DNA from: JBIOYL01 sp044870185
GTDB taxonomy: Bacteria; Actinomycetota; CALGFH01
Reading direction: 5' to 3'
DNA length: 30,762 bases
Assembly (NCBI GenBank): GCA_044870185.1
Contig: JBIOYL010000079.1
Location: 1 to 30,762 of the forward strand
Within the stretch, counting starts at the first letter, position 1. Every line of letters starts with the position of its first letter. This document shows, one piece after another, positions 1-8,733 of the stretch. Below the pieces are notes generated by a model, which was given only the letters and a program-made list of their open reading frames with translations, searched no databases and was not told the origin of the DNA. Both the position numbers and the translations under genes were made by a program.

Positions 1-369
1 GGCCGCGAACGCGACCGCGTCGGCCGACCAGTCGGTGGCCAGCACCCGTCCACCGGCCAGCGCGGCCGCGACGCTCGGCAGGGCGAGGCCGCAGCCGAGC
101 TCCAGCGTGCGCGCGCCGCGCAGCGGCACGGCCGACACGGCCCGGGCGAGCGCGAGCGCGCTCGGCCACAGCTGCGCCCAGTAGGGCAGGAACTCGTCGC
201 GCTCGAACCTGTTCTCGTCGAGCAGCGCCAGGCTGTCACGGGGGCGCACGAGCCGCAGCACGCGGCCGCCGACCACCACGGTCTGCTCGGCCAGGTCACG
301 CCACGGGCTCGGCGCCACCCCGGCGGGGCTCGGCGCCACCCCGGCCCTGGCCCGGCTCGTCTCGTCCAT
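1..369 (-). CDS. Class I SAM-dependent methyltransferase, N-terminal part (cut by window edge)
   Basis: The leftward frame opens with ATG at 369-367 and stays open for 123 codons to the window edge, so the C-terminal half is missing. After a Pro/Ala-rich start there is a segment with DEFLPYWAQLWPSA followed by LELGCGLALPSVA, the glycine-rich SAM-binding motif I, then VLATDWSADAV, which fits the acidic end of strand beta-2. This layout matches the METTL/Methyltransf_16 family, which methylates proteins such as lysines of electron-transfer or ribosomal proteins; the substrate here is unknown. An AAGGA lies about 8 bases before the ATG. It is divergent from the MFS gene. Family assignment is fairly secure, specific function is not. 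Confidence 0.75.
   Translation of the reverse strand, partial: MDETSRARAGVAPSPAGVAPSPWRDLAEQTVVVGGRVLRLVRPRDSLALLDENRFERDEFLPYWAQLWPSALALARAVSAVPLRGARTLELGCGLALPSVAAALAGGRVLATDWSADAVAFAA
305..346. repeat. 21-bp tandem duplication in the methyltransferase start
   Basis: Two adjacent copies (305-325 and 326-346) are identical except for the last base. They encode a repeated GVAPSPA heptad in the N-terminal tail, outside the catalytic fold, and keep the frame. This looks like a recent slippage duplication. Confidence 0.8.
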
Positions 370-471
370 ACGCGGGTCCTTACTTGGCTGGTTGCCTCCG
401 CCGAGGGTAGCGCCCGGTTGGAGGCTGCCGGACGCCTGCCCGGTTGGCGAGGCTGCGGGGCGGCCTGCACC
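370..471. promoter_or_regulatory. Divergent intergenic region between methyltransferase and MFS genes
   Basis: The two genes diverge from this 102-bp gap, so both promoters should lie here. On the minus strand TACCCT (409-404) fits a TANNNT -10 box. On the plus strand TTGGCT (384-389) could be a -35, with TAGCGC (408-413) 18 bases further on as a poor -10. Neither is strong. Confidence 0.3.
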
Positions 472-1854
472 ATGGCAGGCATGCGCATGCGTTCCTACCG
501 CGCCGTGCTCGCAGCGCCGCAGGTGCTCCGGGTGTTCGGCGCGTCCCTGCTCGGCCGGCTGCCGATCGGCATGGCCGGCCTGGCGGTGATCCTGCTCGTC
601 CACGACGTGACCGGCTCGTTCGGCACGGCCGGCCTGGTCACCGGCGCGTTCGCGGTCTGCACCGGGCTGGCCGCGCCGGTGCTGGGCCGCCTGGTCGATC
701 GGCTCGGCCAGACACGGGTGCTGCTCGCCGCCACGGCCGTCTCGGCGGGCGCCATCGCGACCCTGGCGCTGCTGGCGGGCCGGGTCGGCACCGGCGTGCT
801 GCTGGGCTGCGCGGCCGTCGCCGGGCTGGCCAACCCCCCGCTGCCGGCCTGCATGCGCGCGCTGTGGCCCAGGCTGCTCGGGGAGGGAGACGACGTCCAG
901 ACCGCCTACGCGCTGGAGTCCACCTTCCAGGAGCTGATCTTCATCAGCGGGCCGCTCATCGTCGTCGGCCTGGTCGCGGTGGCCTCGCCCAGGGTCGCCG
1001 TCCTGGCCGTCGGGGTCCTCGGCGTGGCCGGCACGGCCTGGTTCGCCTCGTCGCCCGCCTCGCGCGGCTGGCGCGGGTCGGCGCGCCCGGCGGGGGACTG
1101 GGCCGGACCGCTGCGCAGCCCCGGACTGCGTGCCCTGCTCGGGCTGCTCGTGATCGTCGCCTTCGCGTTCGGCCAGGTCGAGGTGGCGGTCCCGGCCTTC
1201 GCCGCCCAGGCCGGGGCCCGGGCCGGTGCGGGCGCGCTGCTCGCCCTGTGGAGCCTGGGCAGCATGCTCGGCGGTCTGCTGTATGGCGGACGGGCCTGGC
1301 TGGGGGAGGCGAGCCGCCGCCTGGGCATCCTGCTCGCCCTGGTCGCCTGCGGCTTCGCGCCGCTTGCGCTGGCCACGAGCGTCGGCCAGCTCGCCCCGCT
1401 GATGCTGCTGGCCGGCGTCGCCATCGCGCCCGCGCTGGCGTGCGCCTACCTGCTGGTCGACCGCCAGGCGCCCGCCGGCATGGTCACCGAGGCGTTCACC
1501 TGGGTGTCCAGCAGCTTCATGGCCGGCCTGGCGGCCGGCAACGCGGCCGGCGGCAGCATCGTCGAGCGCGCCGGCGTGCATGTCGCCTTCCTGGCCGCGT
1601 TCGCGGGTGCCGCCCTGGCCGCGCTCGCCGGGCTCGCGGCCTGGCGGCGGCGGGTCCTCGGCCGCCCCCCGCGGCCGTCGCCGCCACGGCCGGAGCCGGC
1701 TCGCCCGGAGCAGGCTCAGTCGGAGCCGGCTCGGCCGGCGCGGGCGGTGCGCGCCACGGCGGACCGCCCGGCCGAGCCGCGCACCGCCCCGGCCACGCCG
1801 GGCACGACGCGCCGGTCGAAGCTCGACGGCACGATGTACTCCTCGGAGAGCTGA
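472..1854 (+). CDS. MFS transporter (probable drug/metabolite efflux)
   Basis: Membrane protein of 460 residues with about eleven to twelve hydrophobic helices. The N-terminal half carries the MFS loop 2-3 signature in altered form (GRLVDRLGQTRVL), and the family's two-bundle layout with a central loop near residue 190 is visible. It resembles small actinobacterial proton-driven exporters; the substrate cannot be read from sequence. The reading frame extends upstream to a TTG at 418, but ATG 472 is the first ATG and precedes the first helix; ATG 481 and 487 are alternatives, as no strong ribosome site is seen. The last 65 or so residues are a Pro/Ala/Arg/Glu-rich tail made partly of short repeats, probably cytoplasmic and unstructured. 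It converges with pgm, 45 bases apart. Confidence 0.85.
   Translation: MAGMRMRSYRAVLAAPQVLRVFGASLLGRLPIGMAGLAVILLVHDVTGSFGTAGLVTGAFAVCTGLAAPVLGRLVDRLGQTRVLLAATAVSAGAIATLALLAGRVGTGVLLGCAAVAGLANPPLPACMRALWPRLLGEGDDVQTAYALESTFQELIFISGPLIVVGLVAVASPRVAVLAVGVLGVAGTAWFASSPASRGWRGSARPAGDWAGPLRSPGLRALLGLLVIVAFAFGQVEVAVPAFAAQAGARAGAGALLALWSLGSMLGGLLYGGRAWLGEASRRLGILLALVACGFAPLALATSVGQLAPLMLLAGVAIAPALACAYLLVDRQAPAGMVTEAFTWVSSSFMAGLAAGNAAGGSIVERAGVHVAFLAAFAGAALAALAGLAAWRRRVLGRPPRPSPPRPEPARPEQAQSEPARPARAVRATADRPAEPRTAPATPGTTRRSKLDGTMYSSES
1691..1735. repeat. Three 15-bp imperfect tandem repeats in the MFS tail
   Basis: Units at 1691-1705, 1706-1720 and 1721-1735 encode PEPAR, PEQAQ and SEPAR. They account for part of the low-complexity C-terminal tail and preserve the frame. 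Confidence 0.6.
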
Positions 1855-1899
1855 TCCGGGCCGACCACGCCGGCGATGGCGTGCGCGGCGGCGGGCCGT

Positions 1900-3549
<1,650 letters not shown>

Positions 3550-3627
3550 GACAACGCACCCCCAGCACTCGCGCTCACACGGCTGATCGTCTGCCTGACA
3601 AGGATGCCCCGGCAAGCGCGTTGCAGT

Positions 3628-3642
3628 CCTGCCAGTGGCAGG
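3628..3642 (-). terminator. Short hairpin after the ABC exporter operon
   Basis: CCTGCC-act-GGCAGG on the minus strand forms a 6-bp stem with a 3-base loop, 18 bases after the permease stop. There is no T-run, so its role as terminator is tentative. Confidence 0.3.
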
Positions 3643-3660
3643 CTGCCGGCCACCAGCACG

Positions 3661-4482
3661 TCAGGCCAGCCGGCGGTACTGGCGGATGGCCAGGGGCGCG
3701 AAGACCACGGTGAGGCCGACGGTCCAGGCCAGCGTCTTGAGGACCGGTGCCAGGGCCGGGCCGCCCAGCAGCAGGGCGCGCAGCGCGTCCGCGGCGACGG
3801 TGATCGGGTTGACCCGCACGAACGGCTGCAGCCAGCCCGGCATGGTCGCCGGCAGGGCGAACGCGGAGCTGGCAAAGGTCAGTGGGAACATCCAGATGAA
3901 CCCGGCCGACTGGGCGGTCTCCGGGTTGCGCACCGACAGCCCGATCAGCGCCGGCAGCCACGACAGGGCCATGCCGAAGGCGATGATCAGAGCGAGCGCG
4001 GCCAGGGCGGACAGCCGGCCGGCGCCGAAGCGAAAGCCCAGCAGGCTGCCGACGAGCACGATCACGCCGACGGTGGCGGTCAGGCGGACCGCGTCGGCCA
4101 GGATGCGGCCGGCCAGCACCGCCGAGCGGGCGATCGGCAGGGACCGGAACCGGTCGATGATGCCCTTGGCGAGGTCCTCGTTGAGCCCGATGCCGGTCAG
4201 CGCGGTCGAGAACACCACCGTCTGGACGATGATGCCGGGGATCACGTACTGGATGTACTGGCGGCTGGAGCCGGAGATGGCGCCGCCGAACACGTACACG
4301 AACAGCAGCGTGAACAGCACCGGCTGGATGGCGATGAACACCAGCAGCTGCGGGTTGCCGCGCACCTGCAGCAGGTTGCGGCGGGCGATGGTGAGCGCGT
4401 GCCGGAAGGCGAGCCCAGGGGTGATGCGCCCGGTGCGCACCCCCGCCGGGCCGCGGGGCAGGGCCGGCGCGGTGGTGGTCAT
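3661..4482 (-). CDS. ABC-2 type exporter permease (DrrB-like)
   Basis: Membrane subunit of an ABC exporter, 273 residues. After a cytoplasmic start (FRHALTIARRNLLQVRGNPQ, a typical DrrB elbow helix) there are six hydrophobic segments beginning near residue 45 (LLVFIAIQPVLFTLLFVYVFGG). The NEDLAKGIIDRFRSLPIARSA stretch is the conserved cytoplasmic loop of the ABC-2 family, thought to contact the ATPase. Its ATG overlaps the stop of the ATPase gene by 4 bases (ATGA), so the two are translationally coupled. DrrAB-type pairs export hydrophobic drugs, lipids or natural products; no biosynthetic cluster is nearby, so the substrate is open. Confidence 0.9.
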   Translation of the reverse strand: MTTTAPALPRGPAGVRTGRITPGLAFRHALTIARRNLLQVRGNPQLLVFIAIQPVLFTLLFVYVFGGAISGSSRQYIQYVIPGIIVQTVVFSTALTGIGLNEDLAKGIIDRFRSLPIARSAVLAGRILADAVRLTATVGVIVLVGSLLGFRFGAGRLSALAALALIIAFGMALSWLPALIGLSVRNPETAQSAGFIWMFPLTFASSAFALPATMPGWLQPFVRVNPITVAADALRALLLGGPALAPVLKTLAWTVGLTVVFAPLAIRQYRRLA

Positions 4483-5477
4483 CTGCCCCTCCCTTGCGCA
4501 TCGTCGTGGCGGTCTGCTGGCAGGTCTGCCGGCAGGGTGGCCTCGGCCGGGCGGCCGGTCAGGGCCAGGAACACCTCGTCCAGGCTCGGCCGGCGCAGCG
4601 CCAGGTCGACCACGGTGACGCCCGCCTCGTCCAGGCGCCGCACGGCCACCGGCAGCCAGGTCGGGTCGGGCATCGGCACGCTGATCAGGCGCAGGTCACG
4701 GTCGATCGTGGCCTGGGCGCCGGTCAGCTCGCCCAGCAGCGCCGCGGCCCGGTCGAGGTCGCCGGCCTCGGCCGGGCGGACCTCCAGCACCTGCCCGCCG
4801 ATGGTGGCCTTGAGCTCGTCGGGGGTGCCCTGGGCGATGACCCGGCCGTGGTCGATCACGGCGATGTGGCCGGCGAGCTGGTCGGCCTCCTCCATGTACT
4901 GGGTGGTGAGCAGCAGCGTGGTGCCCTGGGCGACCAGCTCCCGGATCACCGCCCACAGGCTGTTGCGGCTGCGCGGGTCCAGCCCGGTGGTGGGCTCGTC
5001 CAGGAACAGCACCGGCGGCTGGCCGACCAGGCTGGCGGCCAGGTCCAGGCGGCGGCGCATGCCCCCCGAGTAGGTCTTGACCGGCCGGCCGGCGGCGTCG
5101 GCCAGGTCGAAGTGGGCCAGCAGCTCGGCGGCGCGCCGCCTGGCTCCGGCGCGGCCCATGCCGAGCAGCCGGCCGAGCATGGACAGGTTCTCGGTGCCGG
5201 TGAGGTTCTCGTCGACGGCGGCGTACTGGCCGGTCAGGCCGATGAGCTGGCGGACCTGCTGGGGCTGGCGGACCACGTCGTAGCCGCCGACCTCGGCGTG
5301 GCCGGCGGTGGGGTGCAGCAGCGTCGCCAGGATGCGGACGGCGGTGGTCTTGCCGGCGCCGTTAGGGCCGAGCAGGCCCAGCACGACGCCAGGCTCGACC
5401 TGCAGGTCCACCCCGTCCAGCGCCCGGGTGGCCCCGAACCGCTTGGCCAGTCCCTCGGCTTGGATCGCGACGGTCAT
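4479..5477 (-). CDS. ABC exporter ATPase (DrrA-like)
   Basis: Nucleotide-binding subunit of 332 residues. Walker A GPNGAGKTT is at 37-45, the Q-loop GLTGQYAAVDENLTG follows near 80, the signature YSGGM at 136-140, Walker B VLFLDE at 156-161, and a switch region LTTQYMEEADQLA in which the usual switch His is Gln, as is normal in the DrrA family. A C-terminal domain of about 100 residues ends in RRPSLDEVFLALTGRPA, the DrrA-specific signature. The ATG follows GGAGG by 4 bases. It forms an operon with the permease at 4482-3661. All motifs are intact. Confidence 0.93.
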   Translation of the reverse strand: MTVAIQAEGLAKRFGATRALDGVDLQVEPGVVLGLLGPNGAGKTTAVRILATLLHPTAGHAEVGGYDVVRQPQQVRQLIGLTGQYAAVDENLTGTENLSMLGRLLGMGRAGARRRAAELLAHFDLADAAGRPVKTYSGGMRRRLDLAASLVGQPPVLFLDEPTTGLDPRSRNSLWAVIRELVAQGTTLLLTTQYMEEADQLAGHIAVIDHGRVIAQGTPDELKATIGGQVLEVRPAEAGDLDRAAALLGELTGAQATIDRDLRLISVPMPDPTWLPVAVRRLDEAGVTVVDLALRRPSLDEVFLALTGRPAEATLPADLPADRHDDAQGRGR

Positions 5478-5507
5478 GCAGCCTCCTTCGCGCCGAACTG
5501 GCGGTCC

Positions 5508-5536
5508 AGGCTAGCGCCAGGCCGGGCCCGAGTCGA
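5508..5536 (-). promoter_or_regulatory. Probable promoter of the drrAB-like operon
   Basis: On the minus strand TCGACT (5536-5531) and TAGCCT (5513-5508) are separated by exactly 17 bases, matching actinobacterial housekeeping promoters. Transcription would start near 5502, about 25 bases before the ATPase ATG. The site lies just beyond the ferric-reductase relic. Confidence 0.45.
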
Positions 5537-5550
5537 GGGGTCGGTCTGCT

Positions 5551-6012
5551 TCGGGCCGCTTGCACGACCCGCGTCGCGGTCAGCAGGGCCACCACGCCGC
5601 ACGCCGCCACGGCGGCGGCCAGGAAGGCGGGCGAGCGGCGGTCGGTGCCCGCGGTGAGCCCGTGCACCGTCGTCACCGCGAACAGCGCGAAGCTGGCGAA
5701 GTGCACCCGCCGCCACAGCCGCCGGGGCAGGTGGGCTTTGGCCAGCGAGGTCAGCTCGACCGCGCTGCGGTCGTAGCCGGCCCGCAGCACGTCGCCGAGG
5801 ATGGTCGGGTCGTAGCGCCCGCCGGTCGAGCGCGCGCCGTCCAGGGCGCGCTGCACCAGCCCGAGCGTGGCTGCGGAGACGTGCACGGGCGAGCCGGCAC
5901 GCTCGTTGAGCCGGCTGATCTCACTGGTCGGCTGGAACCGGCTCCAACGCGCCTCGAGCTGCTGGATGCGCTCGCGGGTGTCGGTGGGCAGGCGTGGTGG
6001 TCCGCCCGGGCA
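5551..6012 (-). pseudogene. Chimeric relic: ApbE-type FMN transferase start joined to ferric-reductase-like membrane protein end
   Basis: One leftward frame contains pieces of two unrelated families. From about 6012 to 5761 it encodes PGGPPRLPTD, LEARWSRFQPTSEISRLN and STGGRYDPTILGDVLRAGYDRS, the N-terminal third of an ApbE-family FAD:protein FMN transferase. From about 5760 it becomes LPRRLWRRVHFASFALF, TTVHGLTAGTD and a final hydrophobic helix, the C-terminal end of a ferric-reductase-like (FRD) transmembrane protein. The catalytic ApbE residues and the haem-binding FRD helices are absent. The frame does not stop before the drrA start and runs into it out of frame. In many actinobacteria FRD, FMN-binding and ApbE genes sit together, so a deletion joining two neighbours is the simplest reading. 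I regard it as non-functional. Confidence 0.7.
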
Positions 6013-6089
6013 TGACCGCAGCCTGCCCGGCGCGGCTGGAGGTGGTCTGGAAGGCGCCTGCGAGTCCGCTGGGCGCCGCCCGACGCCGA

Positions 6090-6118
6090 CTCCCAGCAAC
6101 CTCCCAGACAGCTCCCAG
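6090..6118 (+). promoter_or_regulatory. Three 7-bp direct repeats at 11-bp spacing before the response regulator (probable operator)
   Basis: CTCCCAG occurs exactly three times, starting at 6090, 6101 and 6112, each separated by 4 bases. Seven-base direct repeats with 4-base spacers, one helical turn apart, are the usual binding geometry of OmpR/PhoP-family regulators. A candidate -10 (TATACC, 6140-6145) follows 21 bases after the last repeat, so a bound activator would abut the -35 region. The same pattern occurs before the HtrA gene (8641-8669). Confidence 0.6.
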
Positions 6119-6217
6119 CCTGGGCCCGGCGGTGCCGGCTATACCAACGTCATCGGCGAACCGGACGGACCGGGCGCGCCGCGGGTGCCGTTCCGGTCGA
6201 AGGCAGGAGGGGGCAAG

Positions 6218-6268
6218 ATGATCGAGGCGGCGGCGATGGACGACTGGAGGGGAGGCAACCGTGCGTGA
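6218..6268 (+). CDS. Possible 16-codon leader ORF overlapping the response regulator start
   Basis: ATG at 6218 has a strong ribosome site (AGGAGGGGG, 4 bases away) and opens 16 codons (MIEAAAMDDWRGGNRA) ending in TGA at 6266-6268, eight bases into the regulator gene, whose GTG lies at 6261. The regulator's own ribosome site (GGAGGGGAGG) lies inside this leader, so translation of the two could be coupled. No conserved peptide is recognised. It may be a leader controlling regulator synthesis, or chance. Confidence 0.4.
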   Translation: MIEAAAMDDWRGGNRA

Positions 6269-6986
6269 GCCGTCCACGGCAGGTGGGCAGCAGCCACCGG
6301 AGGCTCGGCTGCTGGTGGTCGAGGACGACCCCAACATCCTCGAGCTGCTGTCGGCGAGCCTGCGGTTCGCCGGGTTCGAGGTCGCCACGGCCACCGGCGG
6401 CTTCGACGCGTTGCGCGCCGCCCAGCGGCACCGCCCGGACCTGGTGGTGCTGGACGTGATGCTGCCCGACCTGGACGGCTTCGACGTCGCCCGCAGGCTG
6501 CGCGCCGGCGACACCCGCACCCCGGTGCTGTTCCTGACGGCCAGGGACGCCACCGAGGACAAGGTGACCGGGCTGACGATCGGCGGGGACGACTACGTCA
6601 CCAAGCCGTTCAGCCTGGAGGAGGTGATCGCCCGGATCCGGGCGGTGCTGCGCCGGGCCCGCGGCGCCGCCCTGCCACAGCCGAGCCGGTTGCGGGTCGC
6701 CGACCTGGAGCTGGACGAGGACAGCCATGAGGTGTGGCGCGCCGGCGGCCGGGTCCAGCTGTCGCCGACCGAGTTCAAGCTGCTGCGCTACCTGATGACC
6801 AACGTCGGGCGGGTGCTGTCCAAGGGGCAGATCCTCGACCACGTGTGGAACTACGACTTCGGAGGCGAGGGCGGCATCGTGGAGTCGTATGTGTCGTATC
6901 TGCGCCGCAAGGTCGACGCGGTCGAGCCGCGGCTGATCCACACCATCCGCGGGGTCGGCTACGTCCTGCGCCTGCCCGACGCCTAG
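6261..6986 (+). CDS. OmpR/PhoP-family response regulator
   Basis: Cytoplasmic DNA-binding regulator of 241 residues. The receiver domain (about 15-130) shows the acidic pair in LLVVEDDPN, the phosphorylated Asp about 65 in VVLDVMLPDLDG, the conserved Thr in LFLTARD and Lys about 115 in YVTKPF. The winged-helix DNA-binding domain (about 145-240) shows LSPTEFKLLRYLM, LDHVWNYDF and the wing RLIHTIRGVGYVLR. GTG 6261 is preceded by a GGAGGGGAGG site. It is 4 bases from the sensor kinase. It resembles TcrX/PrrA/MprA-type regulators of actinobacteria. The repeats at 6090-6118 suggest autoregulation, and those at 8641-8669 suggest control of the protease gene. Confidence 0.95.
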   Translation: MREPSTAGGQQPPEARLLVVEDDPNILELLSASLRFAGFEVATATGGFDALRAAQRHRPDLVVLDVMLPDLDGFDVARRLRAGDTRTPVLFLTARDATEDKVTGLTIGGDDYVTKPFSLEEVIARIRAVLRRARGAALPQPSRLRVADLELDEDSHEVWRAGGRVQLSPTEFKLLRYLMTNVGRVLSKGQILDHVWNYDFGGEGGIVESYVSYLRRKVDAVEPRLIHTIRGVGYVLRLPDA

Positions 6987-6990
6987 GGAG

Positions 6991-8559
6991 ATGAGCGTGG
7001 TGCGGTGGCGTCGTGTCGGTGCGCTGGTGACCGGGCCGCGGCGTGCGTGGAAGCGGCTGCTGGCGCGCACCCCGCTGCGGGTCGAGCTGATCGTGGCCGT
7101 GCTGGCGCTGGTGGCCGTCTCGCTCGCCCTCATCAGCGTGGCCAGCATCACCGTGCTGCGCGGCTCGCTGGTCGGCCGGTTGGACGGTCAGCTCGTCGGA
7201 GCGGCCCACGACGCCACGCATGGGCTCGCCGAGGACCGGCCAGCCGGCCGGCCGCCCCCATCCGAGGACCGGGGTCCGATCCGGCCGCCCAGCCCGTACC
7301 TGATCCAGGTCCGTGACGCGGCCGGCACGGTGGTCCAGCCCTGGGACACGACCGTCTTGCAGGCCGGCCAGTCGCCGCCGCGCCTGCCGGACGCCGCCCG
7401 GCTCCAAGCCCATGCGGGCACGGCCTTCACGGTCCCCGCCACCGTCGGCGCGGGGCGCTGGCGGGTGCTGGTCACCCCGGTCCCGGGCGGCTCGGTCGTG
7501 GTCGCGGCCAGCCTCGACGAGATCGGCGGCACGATCGGTCGCCTGCAGCGCATCGACCTGGCCGTGAGCGTCGCCGTCCTGCTCGTCGTGGCCGCGGTCG
7601 GGGTGGCGATCGTGCGGGCGAGCCTGCGTCCCCTGGTCGAGATCGAGCAGACGGCCGGGGCGATCGCGGCCGGCGAGCTGTCGCGGCGGGTGCCCGAGCG
7701 GGACCCGCGCACCGAGGTCGGCCGGCTCGGGCGCGCGCTGAACAGCATGCTCGCCCAGATCGAGGCGGCCTTCCGCGCCCGGGCCGCCTCCGAGGCGACC
7801 GCCCGCCGCTCCGAGGAGCGCATGCGCCGCTTCGTCACCGACGCCAGCCACGAGCTGCGCACCCCGCTCACCACCATCCGGGGCTTCGCCGAGCTGTACC
7901 GGCAGGGGGCGTCCCGCACGCCCGCCGAGCTGGACCGGCTGATGCGCCGGATCGAGGACCAGGCGGCCAGGATGGGTCTGCTGGTGGAGGACCTGCTGCT
8001 GCTGGCCCGCCTCGACCAGCAGCGTCCGCTGGAGCGCCGCCCGGTGGATCTGCTGGCCCTGGCCGCCGACGCGGTCCACGAGGCCCGCGCGGTCGCTCCC
8101 GACCGCCGCATCGAGCTCGTCACCGGCGGCGAGGACGGCCCCCCCGGCCCGCTGGTCGTGCTGGGCGACGAGGCGCGGCTGCGCCAGGTGATCGCCAACC
8201 TGATGAGCAACGCGCTCACCCACACGCCGGCCGGCAGCCCGGTCCAGGTGCGGGCGAGCAGCCGCCGCCTGGACGGTGCCCCTCGGGCCGTGGTCGAGGT
8301 GGTCGACCATGGCCCTGGGCTCACCGCGGAGCAGGCCGAGCGGGTGTTCGAGCGCTTCTACCGGGCCGACCCGGCCCGGTCGCACCGGGCCGGCGGCACC
8401 GGGCTTGGCCTTGCGATCGTCGCGGCGCTGGTGGCCGCCCACGAAGGGGTCGTGCAGGTGGAAGCCACCCCGGGGTGGGGGGCGACGTTCCGCGTCCTGC
8501 TGCCCTTGGCTCCCGACGCCTCGGGGGTCGAGGCCGCCCCGACCGCCGCGTCGGGCTGA
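6991..8559 (+). CDS. HAMP-domain sensor histidine kinase
   Basis: Membrane sensor of 522 residues and presumed partner of the regulator 4 bases upstream. TM1 is about 31-55, followed by an extracytoplasmic sensing domain of about 130 residues with a Pro-rich loop, TM2 about 190-209, then a HAMP linker (RASLRPLVEIEQTAGAIAAG...RRVPER). The dimerisation domain has the phospho-acceptor His about 287 in DASHELRTPLTTIRGF. The ATPase domain shows the N-box (IANLMSNALTH), G1 box VVDHGPGL, the F-box ERFYRAD and G2 box GGTGLGLAIV. All are intact. The extracytoplasmic domain has no recognisable ligand motif; linkage to an exported protease suggests envelope stress as the signal. Confidence 0.95.
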   Translation: MSVVRWRRVGALVTGPRRAWKRLLARTPLRVELIVAVLALVAVSLALISVASITVLRGSLVGRLDGQLVGAAHDATHGLAEDRPAGRPPPSEDRGPIRPPSPYLIQVRDAAGTVVQPWDTTVLQAGQSPPRLPDAARLQAHAGTAFTVPATVGAGRWRVLVTPVPGGSVVVAASLDEIGGTIGRLQRIDLAVSVAVLLVVAAVGVAIVRASLRPLVEIEQTAGAIAAGELSRRVPERDPRTEVGRLGRALNSMLAQIEAAFRARAASEATARRSEERMRRFVTDASHELRTPLTTIRGFAELYRQGASRTPAELDRLMRRIEDQAARMGLLVEDLLLLARLDQQRPLERRPVDLLALAADAVHEARAVAPDRRIELVTGGEDGPPGPLVVLGDEARLRQVIANLMSNALTHTPAGSPVQVRASSRRLDGAPRAVVEVVDHGPGLTAEQAERVFERFYRADPARSHRAGGTGLGLAIVAALVAAHEGVVQVEATPGWGATFRVLLPLAPDASGVEAAPTAASG

Positions 8560-8562
8560 CCT

Positions 8563-8586
8563 CCCGGCCGGGACCCCCCGGCCGGG
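8563..8586 (+). terminator. GC hairpin after the two-component operon
   Basis: CCCGGCCGGG occurs twice (8563-8572 and 8577-8586) with a 4-base loop and is self-complementary, giving a 10-bp stem that begins 4 bases after the kinase stop codon. No T-run follows, as is common in GC-rich actinobacteria. It would separate the two-component operon from the protease gene. Confidence 0.5.
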
Positions 8587-8640
8587 CGACCTCTGACCGA
8601 GGGGGCCCTGACCGGGCCGACCCTCTGACGGCACCGGCGG

Positions 8641-8669
8641 CTCCCAGCAAACCTCAAGCCGGCTCCCAA
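8641..8669 (+). promoter_or_regulatory. Direct repeats at 11-bp spacing before the HtrA gene (probable response-regulator operator)
   Basis: CTCCCAG (8641), CCTCAAG (8652) and CTCCCAA (8663) start exactly 11 bases apart. The outer copies match the perfect repeats at 6090-6118 in at least 6 of 7 bases, the middle one in 5. The array lies 65 bases before the protease ATG. Shared sequence and spacing imply that the neighbouring OmpR-type regulator controls both promoters. Confidence 0.55.
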
Positions 8670-8733
8670 GGCAGCCGAAGCTCGGTGGTCCAAGGTGAAG
8701 GTGAAAGCACGGGCCACACCTTGGGAGATCGCC

